In this document: piece after piece, positions 13,896 through 26,200 of the stretch
Position numbering within the stretch: position 1 is the first letter of the stretch
Layout of the letters: the number at the start of each line of letters is the position of its first letter
NCBI RefSeq assembly: GCF_051020765.1
Contig: NC_134933.1
Location: 1,426,001-1,490,000, forward strand
Direction: 5' to 3'
From: Lasioglossum baleicum
Lineage: Eukaryota; Arthropoda; Insecta; Hymenoptera; Halictidae
Length of the DNA: 64,000 nucleotides
Made by a program: the position numbers and the translations under genes
Notes under the pieces: generated by a model
Database searches by the model: none
The model's input: the letters and a program-made list of their open reading frames with translations, nothing else
What the model was told of the DNA's origin: nothing

Positions 13896-16156
13896 TTATC
13901 GGATGGATTGCGTAAGTCTAGAAGGAACGGATTTCATTTCGCTGGGCTCTTTCTTCTTGTGCGGATCCGGTTGGAAGCATTTCCACAGTCTTAATGTTTC
14001 ATCAGCACCTGCGCTGAGTATCGTGGTGCCATCGGGAGACATAGCCAAATGTAACACACGACTAGAGTGTCCTGTAAGCTCTGCAACCTTTGTCATACCC
14101 GGGTACTTCCATATGATCAATTGATTCTGCGCGTATCCGTGGCCGGACACAATTTCTTTGTATGTCGTTGACCAAAGCAGAGAACACACTTGTGATTTAG
14201 TGTCAATCGTATTCAAGCACGCACCTGTTATTAAAAGAGATACGTGTAAATTGGTTACTCTATTTTATTGTGTAGATAGTAGAGGTGTGCAAAAGCCCCA
14301 AAATGTCGGGTTGAAAAGTTTATTCGCGATCGGGTGAGTTTTCGAATATGCTCGGGAATCCCGAAGATTATTGGGAATCCGAATATATTGGAGAATCCCG
14401 AAGATTATGAGGAGTGTCAATATATTTAAGAATCCCAAAATTTTCGAGAACCTATCCCGATCCGTAATAAAATTTTGATCACACAGCTCTGGTGTTTAGT
14501 ACTTCGTTGCAATTACCCGTATTACAATTCCAGAATCGAATTGTTCTATCAGCAGTACCACCGCCACTCGCAAGAATATTATTTTGCCATGGGCACCATG
14601 CCAGTGCTTTCACGGCTGCTTGATGTTGATTCAACGAATAAATCGGTTGCGTGTGCGAATGATTTTGTCCGGAAATCGACGGCCAAATTTGAAGCATATT
14701 ATCATTCCCTCCGCTTGCTAAATATTTTCCATCTGGTGACCATTTCAAACCGCATACTTCCTGACTATGGGCGTTTATAGACGATATCACATGATCCCTT
14801 TGTCTAACATCGTGGTGCACGATTTGTCCTGCTCTAGAAATCGAAATACAAGCAAATGATTAATAAATCCTTTTATTACCATTAATATAATTTAACTGTG
14901 CTATAAGATGACCTTTACCTGCACCCACTTGACAAAATATGTGAGTTCCAAGAAAGAGAACCTACTCTAGCTGCATGACCATTCATTACACGTACTCTCT
15001 TTTGTTGACTGCAGTCCCATAATTCTGTATTTCCTACTGTTGTACCTACAGCTAAATAAGGACCTTCTTGAATCCATGCAACAGAACAGATATAATCGTT
15101 GCCCTCTAATTCGAACAACTGTTCTATGGTTCCTGTTACAGCATTCCACAAATATACATTAGCACCTAATGCTACAGCTAAGATATTACTTTCTGACCAA
15201 TCAATCAGGTTCAGATCTAAAAGACACATCAAATGTTGCTGGTCAAAATTAATTCTTAGAAATTAGCAGAAAAGAAAACGTAGAGAAGCACGTACAATAG
15301 TCATCAACAATTTCTGGGGCATCTAAGATCCTGTCAGGAGTCTGTGGAATATATCTAGTAGATGCTTTAACGCTAGCAGGTGTCTTACTCTGACTATAGA
15401 CAACCCGTAATGGATTCTGGTATCCTTCCGGAGGAGCAGGGGCTTTGTTTTGGTAAGATAAAACTCTCATATTATTAATATCACCGCCATGCAAATTTTC
15501 ACTCATAAGACGCTGCATTTCTTTCTTGGAAGGACTCACATTGTCCTGTTTCTCCTCATTTCTCTCTGCATTCGCATGCTGTTGAAGCTGAAATGTACAA
15601 TTTGTTGGATTTAACGTTTGCATAGGAGTTCATGGAATTATTGAAATAAATTATACATTAAGGGATACAAACTTTGTAATGTCCAAGATCAAAATTGGTA
15701 GTTGCTCTTGAAGGAATGAACCTATCACCACCGCTGGGTGTTTTAGCAGGTGTGGATCGACCTGATAAAATATTTATTTATTCTTACTTAGAAATGGCTA
15801 CTTATAGTCGTAAAGATGATATCATACTTGGTGATTTCTTTAAACCTTTGGAAGGAGTCTTCTTTGCTCGATTTTCGTTCTTTTTCGTTGGCGTTTTTCC
15901 CGTAGTACTATTCATGAACGATCCGTTCGTAAGTTTCCGGGAGGCATTGCTACTGAGATTAACACTGTACGAATAAAGGAATAATGAAACATGTATGAAG
16001 ATTCTGAATAAAATAGAAATAATTTAATGATATACTTAAATACCTTGAATTTGATGTTTCTAAACATTTCTTCTGCCAGCGAGGAAGCGGTCCTTTAATA
16101 TTCTCATCCATTCTAGTTAAACTGTTCATTTCCTTCATGTACTTTAGATGCGACAT
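13896..16156 (-). CDS. fzy: Fizzy / Cdc20, APC/C activator (intact copy)
   Basis: WD40 co-activator that brings substrates to the anaphase-promoting complex at mitosis. Seven exons on the minus strand: 16156-16044, 15964-15828, 15761-15673, 15587-15296, 15216-14919, 14833-14517 and 14224-13896. They sum to 1575 nt, 524 residues, the usual Cdc20 size. The C-box DRFIPSR lies at about residue 96, followed by the conserved APAPPEGYQNPLRV and PDRILDAPEI region. WD40 blades run from about 215 to 500 (SWNSHILSSGCRAG, HSQEVCGLKWSPDGKYLASG, ASGGGTADRTIRFW). The Ile-Arg tail that docks on the APC is the last two residues. Intron 6 holds an imperfect internal repeat. This copy has no frame breaks. It faces away from xmas-2's direction and lies in the left arm of the inverted duplication. 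Confidence 0.95.
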
Positions 16157-16353
16157 TCTCGAATCTTACGATATGTAAAAGCTAAATAGGCTAAACAATG
16201 TCTTGTAGCGAAATACCGTGGTCAAAGATGAAACGAAAATCTTTCACTCTAAGCAGTTCATTTGTGAATATTCTAATTTGTTTAACTTAGAATAGGTATA
16301 TTAACGTTGAAAGTTCAAGTCTTATCATTGACGTATAGTAAACTCCAAAAATA

Positions 16354-16629
16354 TTATACTTCTTTACTCAAAATAACAAAATTGTTTCTGGAACTGATTT
16401 TATTTAGACTCGGTATAAAAGTTCCGTTAAAATTTAAAGGTTTCCGTTGGCTAACATTCCGCCAGAGGTCGTTGTACAAATAAAGGCGCATTGTCAAACT
16501 TGCGGTAAAAAGGTGAATTTCCAACCAATTAAAATTTTTTCTGTAAACAGGGTGAGGGTGTCCCAAAACTCCTTCGCTTCCCGGAAATGAGAGGTTCTTG
16601 AGGTCATTTGAAACGAAATTTTCCTTCAT
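16354..16629 (-). other. 91-codon open frame upstream of fizzy, present in both arms
   Basis: The frame begins MKENFVSNDLKNLSFPGSEG and has a twin at 19940-20215 with only a couple of residue changes. I do not recognise the protein. It could be a remnant of a mobile element or fizzy 5' flanking DNA that happens to be open. The preserved frame in both arms is weak evidence of coding because the arms are young. Confidence 0.2.
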
Positions 16630-16892
16630 AAAAATGGCCGCTGCGGTTTTATTTAGGAGTTATCAACGAAAAACACAGACCAATCTCATCAATCAGAGCG
16701 CAACCTAGACTGACCTCAGGGTATCGCCACTCTAATAGGAGAACTGTTAGCACGAATTTAGTACTATAACACGAAATAAAGATGTCACTACTTGCAGGAG
16801 TAATTCTCAAACAGTCCGCCAGATGGAATTGATGCCAGTATTTTGGTGCACGTTGTAAACAGTTGTAAACAAAAATATACGGTTTCAATGTA

Positions 16893-17402
16893 TTAGGTTG
16901 GAGAATCTTATTATTCCGGTCGAATAAAATTCTGGAGCCTGGAGGTGACAAACTCGTTGAATGCCGTTTCAGCATCTCTCTGGGATTTGAAGCATTTCTC
17001 ACGCAAGAAGTTGTCGAGATGCTTAAAAAAGTGGTAATCGGTGGGCGAGAGATCTGGTGACTATGGTGGATGAGATAGTTTCGTAGCCTAATTCGTTCAA
17101 CTTTTGAAGGGTCGGCCGGGCGTTGTCGTGGAGAAGGATAGGACCATTTCTGCTGACCAGTGCTGGACACAAACCTTGAAGTTTCTTGTGCATTTCGTCG
17201 ATTTGGTGGTGGTACTTTTCAGCTGTAATGGTTTCACCAGGATTCAGGAAGCTGTGGTGAATAAAACCGGCCACAGACCACCAAACTATCACCATGACCT
17301 TCTTTTGGTGCAACTGTGGCTTTGGTAAGTGTTTTGAATCTTCGTCGTAGTCTAGCCACTGAGCCGATCGTTGATTGCGCAAAGGAAGGGCAGATGACCC
17401 TC
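16893..17402 (-). pseudogene. Mariner transposase relic, C-terminal half
   Basis: On the minus strand this reads WWSVAGFIHHSFLNPGETI, then PILLHDNARPTLQKLNELGY, which carries the second Asp of the mariner D,D34D triad in the HDNARP motif. The frame then shifts. In the next frame SPDLSPTDYHFFKHLDNF, carrying the third Asp, follows an in-frame TAG where the family has Tyr. The 3' end meets a mariner-like terminus TTAGGTTGG at 16893. The N-terminal half, with the HTH domains and first Asp, is missing where the satellite begins. Not functional. Confidence 0.85.
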
Positions 17403-17407
17403 GCTTT

Positions 17408-19467
17408 CTGCGATATGCGATATGTTATGCGATATGCGATGTGTGTTGTATGATCTCGATGTATGTTCTGCGATATGCGATGTATGTTGTATGATCTCGA
17501 TGTATGTTCTGCGATATGCGATGTATGTTATACGATGTTGATGTGTGTTACGAGATATACGATGTGTGTGATGTGTGTTATACGATCTCGATGTGTGTTA
17601 CGATATATACGATGTGTGTTACGCATCTACACACATCTTATATCTCGTAACACACATCACAGACATCGTATATGTCGTAATACACATCGTACATCTCGTA
17701 ACACACATCGTACATCTCGTAACACACATCTTATATCTCGTGTTATACGATCTCGATGTATGTTGTGCGAGTTGCGATGTGTGTTGTACGTCTCGATGTG
17801 TGTTACGAGATGTACGATGTGTGTTACGAGATATACGATGTGTGTGATGTGTGTTATACGATCTCGATGTGTGTTACGATATATACGATGTGTGTTACGC
17901 ATCTACACACATCTTATATCTCGTAACACACATCACAGACATCGTATATGTCGTAATACACATCGTACATCTCGTAACACACATCGTACATCTCGTAACA
18001 CACATCTTATATCTCGTGTTATACGATCTCGATGTATGTTGTGCGAGTTGCGATGTGTGTTGTACGTCTCGATGTGTGTTACGAGATGTACGATGTGTGT
18101 TACGAGATATACGATGTGTGTGATGTGTGTTATACGATCTCGATGTGTGTTACGATATATACGATGTGTGTTACGCATCTACACACATCTTATATCTCGT
18201 AACACACATCACAGACATCGTATATGTCGTAACACACATCGTACATCTCGTAACACACATCTTATATCTCGTGTTATACGATCTCGATGTATGTTGTGCG
18301 AGTTGCGATGTGTGTTGTACGTCTCGATGTGTGTTACGAGATGTACGATGTGTGTTACGAGATATACGATGTGTGTGATGTGTGTTATACGATCTCGATG
18401 TGTGTTACGAAATGTAAGACGTGTGTTACGAGATGTACGATGTGTGTTACGAGATATACGATGTGTGTGATGTGTGTTATACGATCTCGATGTGTGTTAC
18501 GATATATACGATGTGTGTTACGCATCCACACACATCTTATATCTCGTAACACACATCGTATATATCGTAACACACATCGTATATATCGTAACACACATCA
18601 CAGACATCGTATATGTCGTAACACACATCGTACATCTCGTAACACACATCTTATATCTCGTGTTATACGATCTCGATGTATGTTGTGCGAGTTGCGATGT
18701 GTGTTGTACGTCTCGATGTGTGTTACGAGATGTACGATGTGTGTTACGAGATATACGATGTGTGTGATGTGTGTTATACGATCTCGATGTGTGTTACGAA
18801 ATGTAAGACGTGTGTTACGAGATGTACGATGTGTGTTACGAGATATACGATGTGTGTGATGTGTGTTATACGATCTCGATGTGTGTTACGATATATACGA
18901 TGTGTGTTACGCATCCACACACATCTTATATCTCGTAACACACATCGTATATATCGTAACACACATCGTATATATCGTAACACACATCACAGACATCGTA
19001 TATGTCGTAACACACATCGTACATCTCGTAACACACATCTTATATCTCGTGTTATACGATCTCGATGTATGTTCTGCGAGTTGCGATGTGTGTTGTACGA
19101 TCTCGATGTGTGTAACGAGATGTACGATGTGTGTTACGAGATATAAGATGTGTGTTACGAGATGTACGATGTGTGTTACGAGATATACGATGTGTGTTAC
19201 GAGATATATGATGTGGGTGATGTGTGTTACACGATCTCGATGTGTGTTACGATATATACGATGTGTGTTACGCATCCACGCACATCTTATATCTCGTAAC
19301 ACACATCGTATATATCGTAACACACATCACACACATCGTACATCTCGTAACACACATCTTATATCTCGTGTTATACGATCTCGATGTATGTTCTGCGAGT
19401 TGCGATGTGTGTTGTACGATCTCGATGTGTGTTACGAGATATACGATATGTGTGGATGTGTGTTATA
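17408..19467. repeat. Satellite tract with monomers in alternating orientation
   Basis: A monomer of about 21 bp (core GATGTGTGTTACGAGATATAC) is repeated about a hundred times. Runs in the forward direction alternate with runs of its complement, giving higher-order units of 276 bp at 17575, 17851 and 18127, and 389 bp between 18474 and 18863. The tract can fold back on itself many times. Long stop-free frames on both strands are by-products of the repeat and not genes. It sits exactly in the centre of the inverted duplication. Confidence 0.95.
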
Positions 19468-19939
19468 CATTGTTTTGCTTTTTATTGAGCCAGTTCATTG
19501 TTAATTGCTGTGATATGCATTTGATGTATTCTCATTGTGAAAAAGTTTGTAAATAATGTTTAATTTGCAATATTTGTAATGAAACAGTGTTATCGCGCTT
19601 GATAATATGGTTTGAATTTATTAATAAGTAGAAAATTGTACATATACTTTTTGTAAGTGTTACAATATTCAATATACTGAATTTAAAATGTATTAAAATG
19701 TTTTAATTTGTTTTATTTTCAAATAAAAATTATAAATTAGCAAGGAATGGGTAGTATGGATTTAAAATTCCCGCGTTTACCCGTTAGTTATGTAACACGA
19801 AATTCAGATGGCGTTCGATTTCCGTGCTAACAGAAAAATACATTGAGTGGCGATACCCTGACTGACCTAGACCAGTCTGGTTTTTTTGGTCTGTGTTTTT
19901 CGTTGATAACTCCTAAATAAAACCGCGGCGGCCATTTTT

Positions 19940-20215
19940 ATGAAGAAAAATTTCGTTTCAAATGACCTCAAGAACCTCCCATTTCCGGGAAGCGAAGGAG
20001 TTTTGGGACACCCTCACCCTGTTTACAGAAAAAATTTTAATTGGTTGGAAATTCACCTTTTTACCGCAAGTTTGACAATGCGCCTTTATTTGTACAACGA
20101 CCTCTGGCGGAATGTTAGCCAACGGAAACCTTTAAATTTTAACGGAACTTTTATACCGAGTCTAAATAAAATCAGTTCCAGAAACAATTTTGTTATTTTG
20201 AGTAAAGAAGTATAA
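19940..20215 (+). other. 91-codon open frame upstream of the fizzy copy (twin of 16354-16629)
   Basis: The translation begins MKKNFVSNDLKNLPFPGSEG and differs from its twin by very few residues. No domain is recognised. See the twin for alternatives. Confidence 0.2.
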
Positions 20216-20412
20216 TATTTTTGGAGTTTACTATACGTCAATGATAAGACTTGAACTTTCAACGTTAATATACCTATTCTAAGTTAAACAAATTAGAATA
20301 TTCACAAATGAACTGCTTAGAGTGAAAGATTTTCGTTTCATCTTTGACCACGGTATTTCGCTACAAGACATTGTTTAGTCTATTTAGCTTTTACATATCG
20401 TAAGATTCGAGA

Positions 20413-22648
20413 ATGTCGCATCTAAAGTACATGAAGGAAATGAACAGTTTAACTAGAATGGATGAGAATATTAAAGGACCGCTTCCTCGCTGGCAGAAGA
20501 AATGTTTAGAAACATCAAATTCAAGGTATTTAAGTATATCATTAAATTATTTCTATTTTATTCAGAATCTTCATACATGTTTCATTATTTCTTTATTCGT
20601 ACAGTGTTAATCTCAGTAGCAATGCCTCTCGGAAACTTACGAACGGATCGTTCATGAATAGTACTACGGGAAAAACGCCAACGAAAAAGAACGAAAATCG
20701 AGCAAAGAAGACTTCTTCCAAAGGTTTAAAGAAATCACCAAGTATGATATCATCTTTACGACTATAAGTAGCCATTTCTAAGTAAGAATAAATAAATATT
20801 TTATCAGATCGATCCATACCTGCTAAAACACCCAGCAGTGGCGATAGGTTCATTCCTTCAAGAGCAACTACCAATTTTGATCTTGGACATTACAAAGTTT
20901 GTGTGTTTCCCTTAATGTATAATTTATTTCAATAATTCCATGAACTTCTATGCAAACGTTAAATCCAACAAATTGTACATTTCAGCTTCAACAGCATGCG
21001 AATGCAGAGAGAAATGAGGAGAAACAGGACAATGTGAGTCCTTCCAAGAAAGAAATGCAGCGTCTGATGAGTGCATGGCGGTGATATTAATAATATGAGA
21101 GTTTTATCTTACCAAAACAAAGCCAAGAATCCATTACGGGTTGTCTATAGTCAGAGTAAGACACCTGCTAGCGTTAAAGCATCTACTAGATATATTCCAC
21201 AGACTCCTGACAGGATCTTAGATGCCCCAGAAATTGTTGATGACTATTGTACGTGCTTCTCTACGTTTTCTTTTCTGCTAATTTCTAAGAATTAATTTTG
21301 ACCAGCAACATTTGATGTGTCTTTTAGATCTGAACCTGATTGATTGGTCAGAAAGTAATATCTTAGCTGTAGCATTAGGTGCTAATGTATATTTGTGGAA
21401 TGCTGTAACAGGAACCATAGAACAGTTGTTCGAATTAGAGGGCAACGATTATATCTGTTCTGTTGCATGGATTCAAGAAGGTCCTTATTTAGCTGTAGGT
21501 ACAACAGTAGGAAATACAGAATTATGGGACTGCAGTCAACAAAAGAGAGTACGTGTAATGAATGGTCATGCAGCTAGAGTAGGTTCTCTTTCTTGGAACT
21601 CACATATTTTGTCAAGTGGGTGCAGGTAAAGGTCATCTTATAGCACAGTTAAATTATATTAATGGTAATAAAAGGATTTATTAATCATTTGCTTGTATTT
21701 CGATTTCTAGAGCAGGACAAATCGTGCACCACGATGTTAGACAAAGGGATCATGTGATATCGTCTATAAACGCCCATAGTCAGGAAGTATGCGGTTTGAA
21801 ATGGTCACCAGATGGAAAATATTTAGCAAGCGGAGGGAATGATAATATGCTTCAAATTTGGCCGTCGATTTCCGGACAAAATCATTCGCACACGCAACCG
21901 ATTTATTCGTTGAATCAACATCAAGCAGCCGTGAAAGCACTGGCATGGTGCCCATGGCAAAATAATATTCTTGCGAGTGGCGGTGGTACTGCTGATAGAA
22001 CAATTCGATTCTGGAATTGTAATACGGGTAATTGCAACGAAGTACTAAACACCAGAGCTGTGTGATCAAAATTTTATTACGGATCGGGATAGGTTCTCGA
22101 AAATTTTGGGATTCTTAAATATATTGACACTCCTCATAATCTTCGGGATTCTCCAATATATTCGGATTCCCAATAATCTTCGGGATTCCCGAGCATATTC
22201 GAGAACTCACCCGATCGCGAATAAACTTTTCAACCCGACATTTTGGGGCTTTTGCACACCTCTACTATCTACACAATAAAATAGAGTAACCAATTTACAC
22301 GTATCTCTTTTAATAACAGGTGCGTGCTTGAATACGATTGACACTAAATCACAAGTGTGTTCTCTGCTTTGGTCAACGACATACAAAGAAATTGTGTCCG
22401 GCCACGGATACGCGCAGAATCAATTGATCATATGGAAGTACCCGGGTATGACAAAGGTTGCAGAGCTTACAGGACACTCTAGTCGTGTGTTACATTTGGC
22501 TATGTCTCCCGATGGCACCACGATACTCAGCGCAGGTGCTGATGAAACATTAAGACTGTGGAAATGCTTCCAACCGGATCCGCACAAGAAGAAAGAGCCC
22601 AGCGAAATGAAATCCGTTCCTTCTAGACTTACGCAATCCATCCGATAA
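20413..22648 (+). pseudogene. Second fizzy/Cdc20 copy, disrupted in exon 4
   Basis: Same seven exons as the left copy: 20413-20525, 20605-20741, 20808-20896, 20986-21248, 21328-21625, 21711-22027 and 22320-22648. Six of them have identical lengths to the left copy. Exon 4 is 29 nt shorter. One 8 nt deletion near 21073 shifts the frame, and translation stops at a TGA within four codons. A second 21 nt net deletion near 21124 removes the conserved PAPPEGY segment. The reading frame after these lesions is still open, as is expected for a young pseudogene. A product of about 140 residues with the C-box but no WD40 propeller is the most this copy could make without frameshift repair. Confidence 0.9.
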
Positions 22649-23261
22649 GAATTTTATGCTTGTAGGAGAAATAAACTTTTTTATTTATGTTTTAAAACGT
22701 GCGAAGCGCAATCAATCAACTGCATTTCAACAACATGGGTTTGCAATGAGGTCCCCTTTCATTCGCTCGTTGGCCAACATACTTGAAATAAATTGTGACT
22801 CTTGGTACCTGGAAGTACTGAGTTTTGTTTTATATAGTTCTAGAGCATAGATAATTAACGCGAGTGATTGTAACTCGGAATGTAACAACCTAAGAGATTC
22901 TTAAGTAGAAACTATTTTTTTATTGTATTTGAATAAAAGCGTCTTATAAAAGTATACTTTTTTATTGGAATTAGATGGTATTCGTAATGTATTTAAGTTA
23001 CCTGTGTTTGATGTCTTGTATCTTGATTTATAGCTGAACGATATGTATCAAGGTATAATTTCAACCCCCACCCTTCCTACTGAAGCATTCAAGTCTTCAG
23101 GTGAGAATTCTTTGACCCAACCTGTCCTTAGAAGCATAAAACGAAATAAATGTCTGGTGCACAACAAACAACAACATATCAATTCAAAAGACATTTAGAT
23201 ATATACATACTTTGATAAGTGTATTTTATTATAGAATATTAAAAATTACATCCTAAACAGT

Positions 23262-26200
23262 ATGGATGACACAAACTCTAAAAACATATCCACAAACTCA
23301 CAATGTAAATATAGTGATCAAATTTGTGCTGCTGGAGGTACACCAGATGATAATGAGCATGACTGGTGGGCAAGTGATAGCGGATCCTGTACTGGATCAT
23401 ATTATTCAGACACGGACAGGTACAGAAAATTGTTTAAAAATATTGTATCAGTCACAGATGAAATATATTTTTGTGATGAGATTATAATATGTTTTTGGAT
23501 ACAGTTCTGCTGCAGAATGGGAGTCAGAAATCAGCCCTACTGGAGAATTATTTTACATAGAATCTGCTGCAGAAAGTATAGTCGATGGTCAGTCTTTGTA
23601 CAATGAATCGGAGCATGATTCTCAACCAGAGCTGACAAGACGACGTAGCACAAGAGCTGGGAAACTAATGAGACTTATAAGGCGCAAAGAAAGCAAAAGA
23701 TGGAGTACAAGAAATAAGAAAAATTATTCTAGCACTACATCCAACAATATATTGAATCCTGGGAAGGAAGGAAGTACCACTAAGGAAGTTACATTCAGGG
23801 ATTTTCAAGTGAATGTGCTTTTATTGTTGTGTAAATACTTTTGGAAACAGTATATATTTTACTTAGAAATATATAAATATTACAGGCTGGAGAAATTCGA
23901 GAAGTCACGCTATGGGTTGATCCAGATAGAAGACATAAATTAGGAAGACGAGCTACATTATGCGAAGCTTACTTTGGAATCACTCCGGGTGTATTCTCAG
24001 ACAAAACAAGAGTTATGGTAGCTGGATTTATACCGGATGGGGAAGCAATGAAAAATAAGAATATCAAAATTGGTGACTGGTTGAGAAGTGTGAACTCGAC
24101 AAACATCACATATCAAAACTTAGATCTTATATTGTCTGAAGTTACTGTTGCAACAAATGTAAGAACGTTGATTACAACAACGGTAAAAAAGAAATATGTA
24201 TGTACTATAATTTTTATTTCTTGTTTAGGTAACATTAGAGCTGCAAAGAGTTGCAGGCATTGATGTAACAGAAAAATTGCCTGAATCGAACAGTCCTAAG
24301 GTAGTTATAATTTTATTTAATGTATGTACAATATTGTTTTTAATATTTTTCGTTATTAGCAATCCATATTGGTACAAAGACTAATGAACAAGGAGGAAAG
24401 CAAAGACCTGATGCAATCTCTTATAAATTATCCACTTGGGGTTCTGTATCTGAGAACTACAGAAATTTCAGAAATGGGACCAGAATTGCAAGGTGTTCTT
24501 TATACGTTTCCTCGGTCAGAAAATAAAAATACTCAATCTATTTTGTGCACAACGAGAGGAGCTTTTATAACTCTTAATCACTTGTTACCAGGAATAACGG
24601 GATCACAGCCTACTAGGTATTAATTATTAATCTTACAAATAGTTGACAAAATTTTTATAATATGCATGAAGCGTCTTTTATAATGTAACTTTTATAGTAC
24701 TACTATACAGGTGGCAAGCGAAGAAGTTCACATTGTATACGTGCCGAGAAACGATGAATTACTTCTAATAGCGTTACCAAAAAAATGGTGAACGACATTT
24801 ATTATTTATTAAGTAGCAATAAACTATCTATTGATTCTTAATGTTTGCAGTTGCAGTCTCGAGGAAGCTGTAAATTTATCGCTCGATATAGTCAGAACCT
24901 TAGAATTCGTACATCAATCGCTAACAAATTGTTTTACGCCCATCGGAAATCATTCTTCTTTAGATCACTTTTTTATTTTGTGTCTCGAACAATTACTAGA
25001 TTTAAAAAGATTTGCAAACAATGTAGGATTGCCCGACTGTATTATGAATATTAACAATGATATCGAGAGCATGGAAAGTTACAAATTTAGGAGCACTTTC
25101 TCAGTCGCAAATTCTATAGAGTTATCAAGAGATGCACAGATTCAGATTGATGCTGCCTTGAGTGAAATGGAAGCTATGGACTATAGGGATTGGGTACGTA
25201 CGCGCAAAGAAAGCGAGAAAGCAAACAACTAACATGGCTTTTCTTTTCATAGAACGAAGATCCCATGGACTGCCAAAGACTATATACGATTTTAGGTAGC
25301 TGTGTATATCATAAAAAATACCTTCTCGGTTCCCATTTAATGCACAGTGATTTGATCGAAGTCAACTCTTATCTTCGACACAATTGTCTCCTAAACTTAG
25401 TGATGAACGAACCTGTAAATAATCTTGTTATTTGGACAAAAGTTTATCCCTCGTCGTGTAATCAGGGAAATTTAGATAACAGTAAAAGCATCCAACCACT
25501 GGTTCCTAATGGAAAGTGGTTTTTACTTGTTGTCGGATACGGATATGACTTACTAGCAGTACTTCTGGAATCTGGTGGCTGTACAGCAAAGTAATAATAC
25601 CATTCGTAAATCATTATATTGATTTTATTAAATTATGTCTAGTTCTATAAATCTAGATGCAGCGAAACCATTGGCCCCGATGTATTTTATGTAGAAGAAG
25701 CTCAAGAAACTTTAAAGCATATACAAAAGATAGGAGTGACAACATTGGCGGCTAAATGGATTGCATCTAATACAAGGCCAGAAGTAATACCTAACGAAGG
25801 TCATGCGTCTACAAAACCATCATCGAGCATCACAGAAAACTTTTTAGGTCTTATCAAATCGACCGACGTACAAAGTTCGCCCGCGAGATCTTCTCTCGCT
25901 TCAACTACTAATAAAAAGGCTCAAGAGATACCATCCATTTTGAAGAAACGCAGCACAGAAGAAAGTCCAATGGTGTTGGGATCTGGTAAATAGAATCGTT
26001 AATTAGAAGAGACCTAGCGTCGAACGTCCTTTTAAGTTTTGTTTGTCTCACGACACGCACACGATTATGTTCTTCCTCATCGACACGGTCAGTTGAAATG
26101 TAGTAGCAGTAAATAGGCTTTTATTTACACGTATAATTCCACGCAGTCAAATTTTGCAAAAACTTCATATGCTTATAGCTCGATAACTGTTTGTTTGCGA

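Larger units (their letters stand above)
12882..16732. repeat. Left arm of ~3.8 kb inverted duplication
   Basis: The complement of this segment matches 19845-23658 base for base over long runs. It covers the first exon and part of the second exon of inturned, the whole fizzy gene with introns and about 0.5 kb of fizzy upstream sequence. Paired coordinates sum to about 36540-36577, and most of the drift comes from two deletions in the right arm. Differences are scattered substitutions and small indels, so the arms are not identical copies. Weak similarity may reach about 16753. Confidence 0.93.
16733..19844. repeat. Central spacer of the inverted duplication
   Basis: About 3.1 kb separates the two arms. 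From left to right it contains non-coding sequence, a truncated mariner transposase relic (16893-17402), a 2 kb satellite (17408-19467) and about 375 bp of AT-rich sequence with no feature I recognise. Only the innermost few dozen bases show faint inverted similarity to each other. Confidence 0.8.
19845..23658. repeat. Right arm of ~3.8 kb inverted duplication
   Basis: Inverted copy of 12882-16732. It contains fizzy upstream sequence, a fizzy copy and the start of inturned. The match ends inside inturned exon 2 near 23658, while inturned itself continues intact to the right. This indicates that the fizzy-inturned order here is the original arrangement and the left arm is the derived copy. Confidence 0.92.

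Noticed and set aside
17463..19556. Long open frames (up to 335 codons) on both strands in the satellite
   Set aside because: They arise from the tandem ~21 bp repeat lacking stops in several frames. The Cys/Arg/Thr/His-rich translations repeat with the DNA and resemble no protein.
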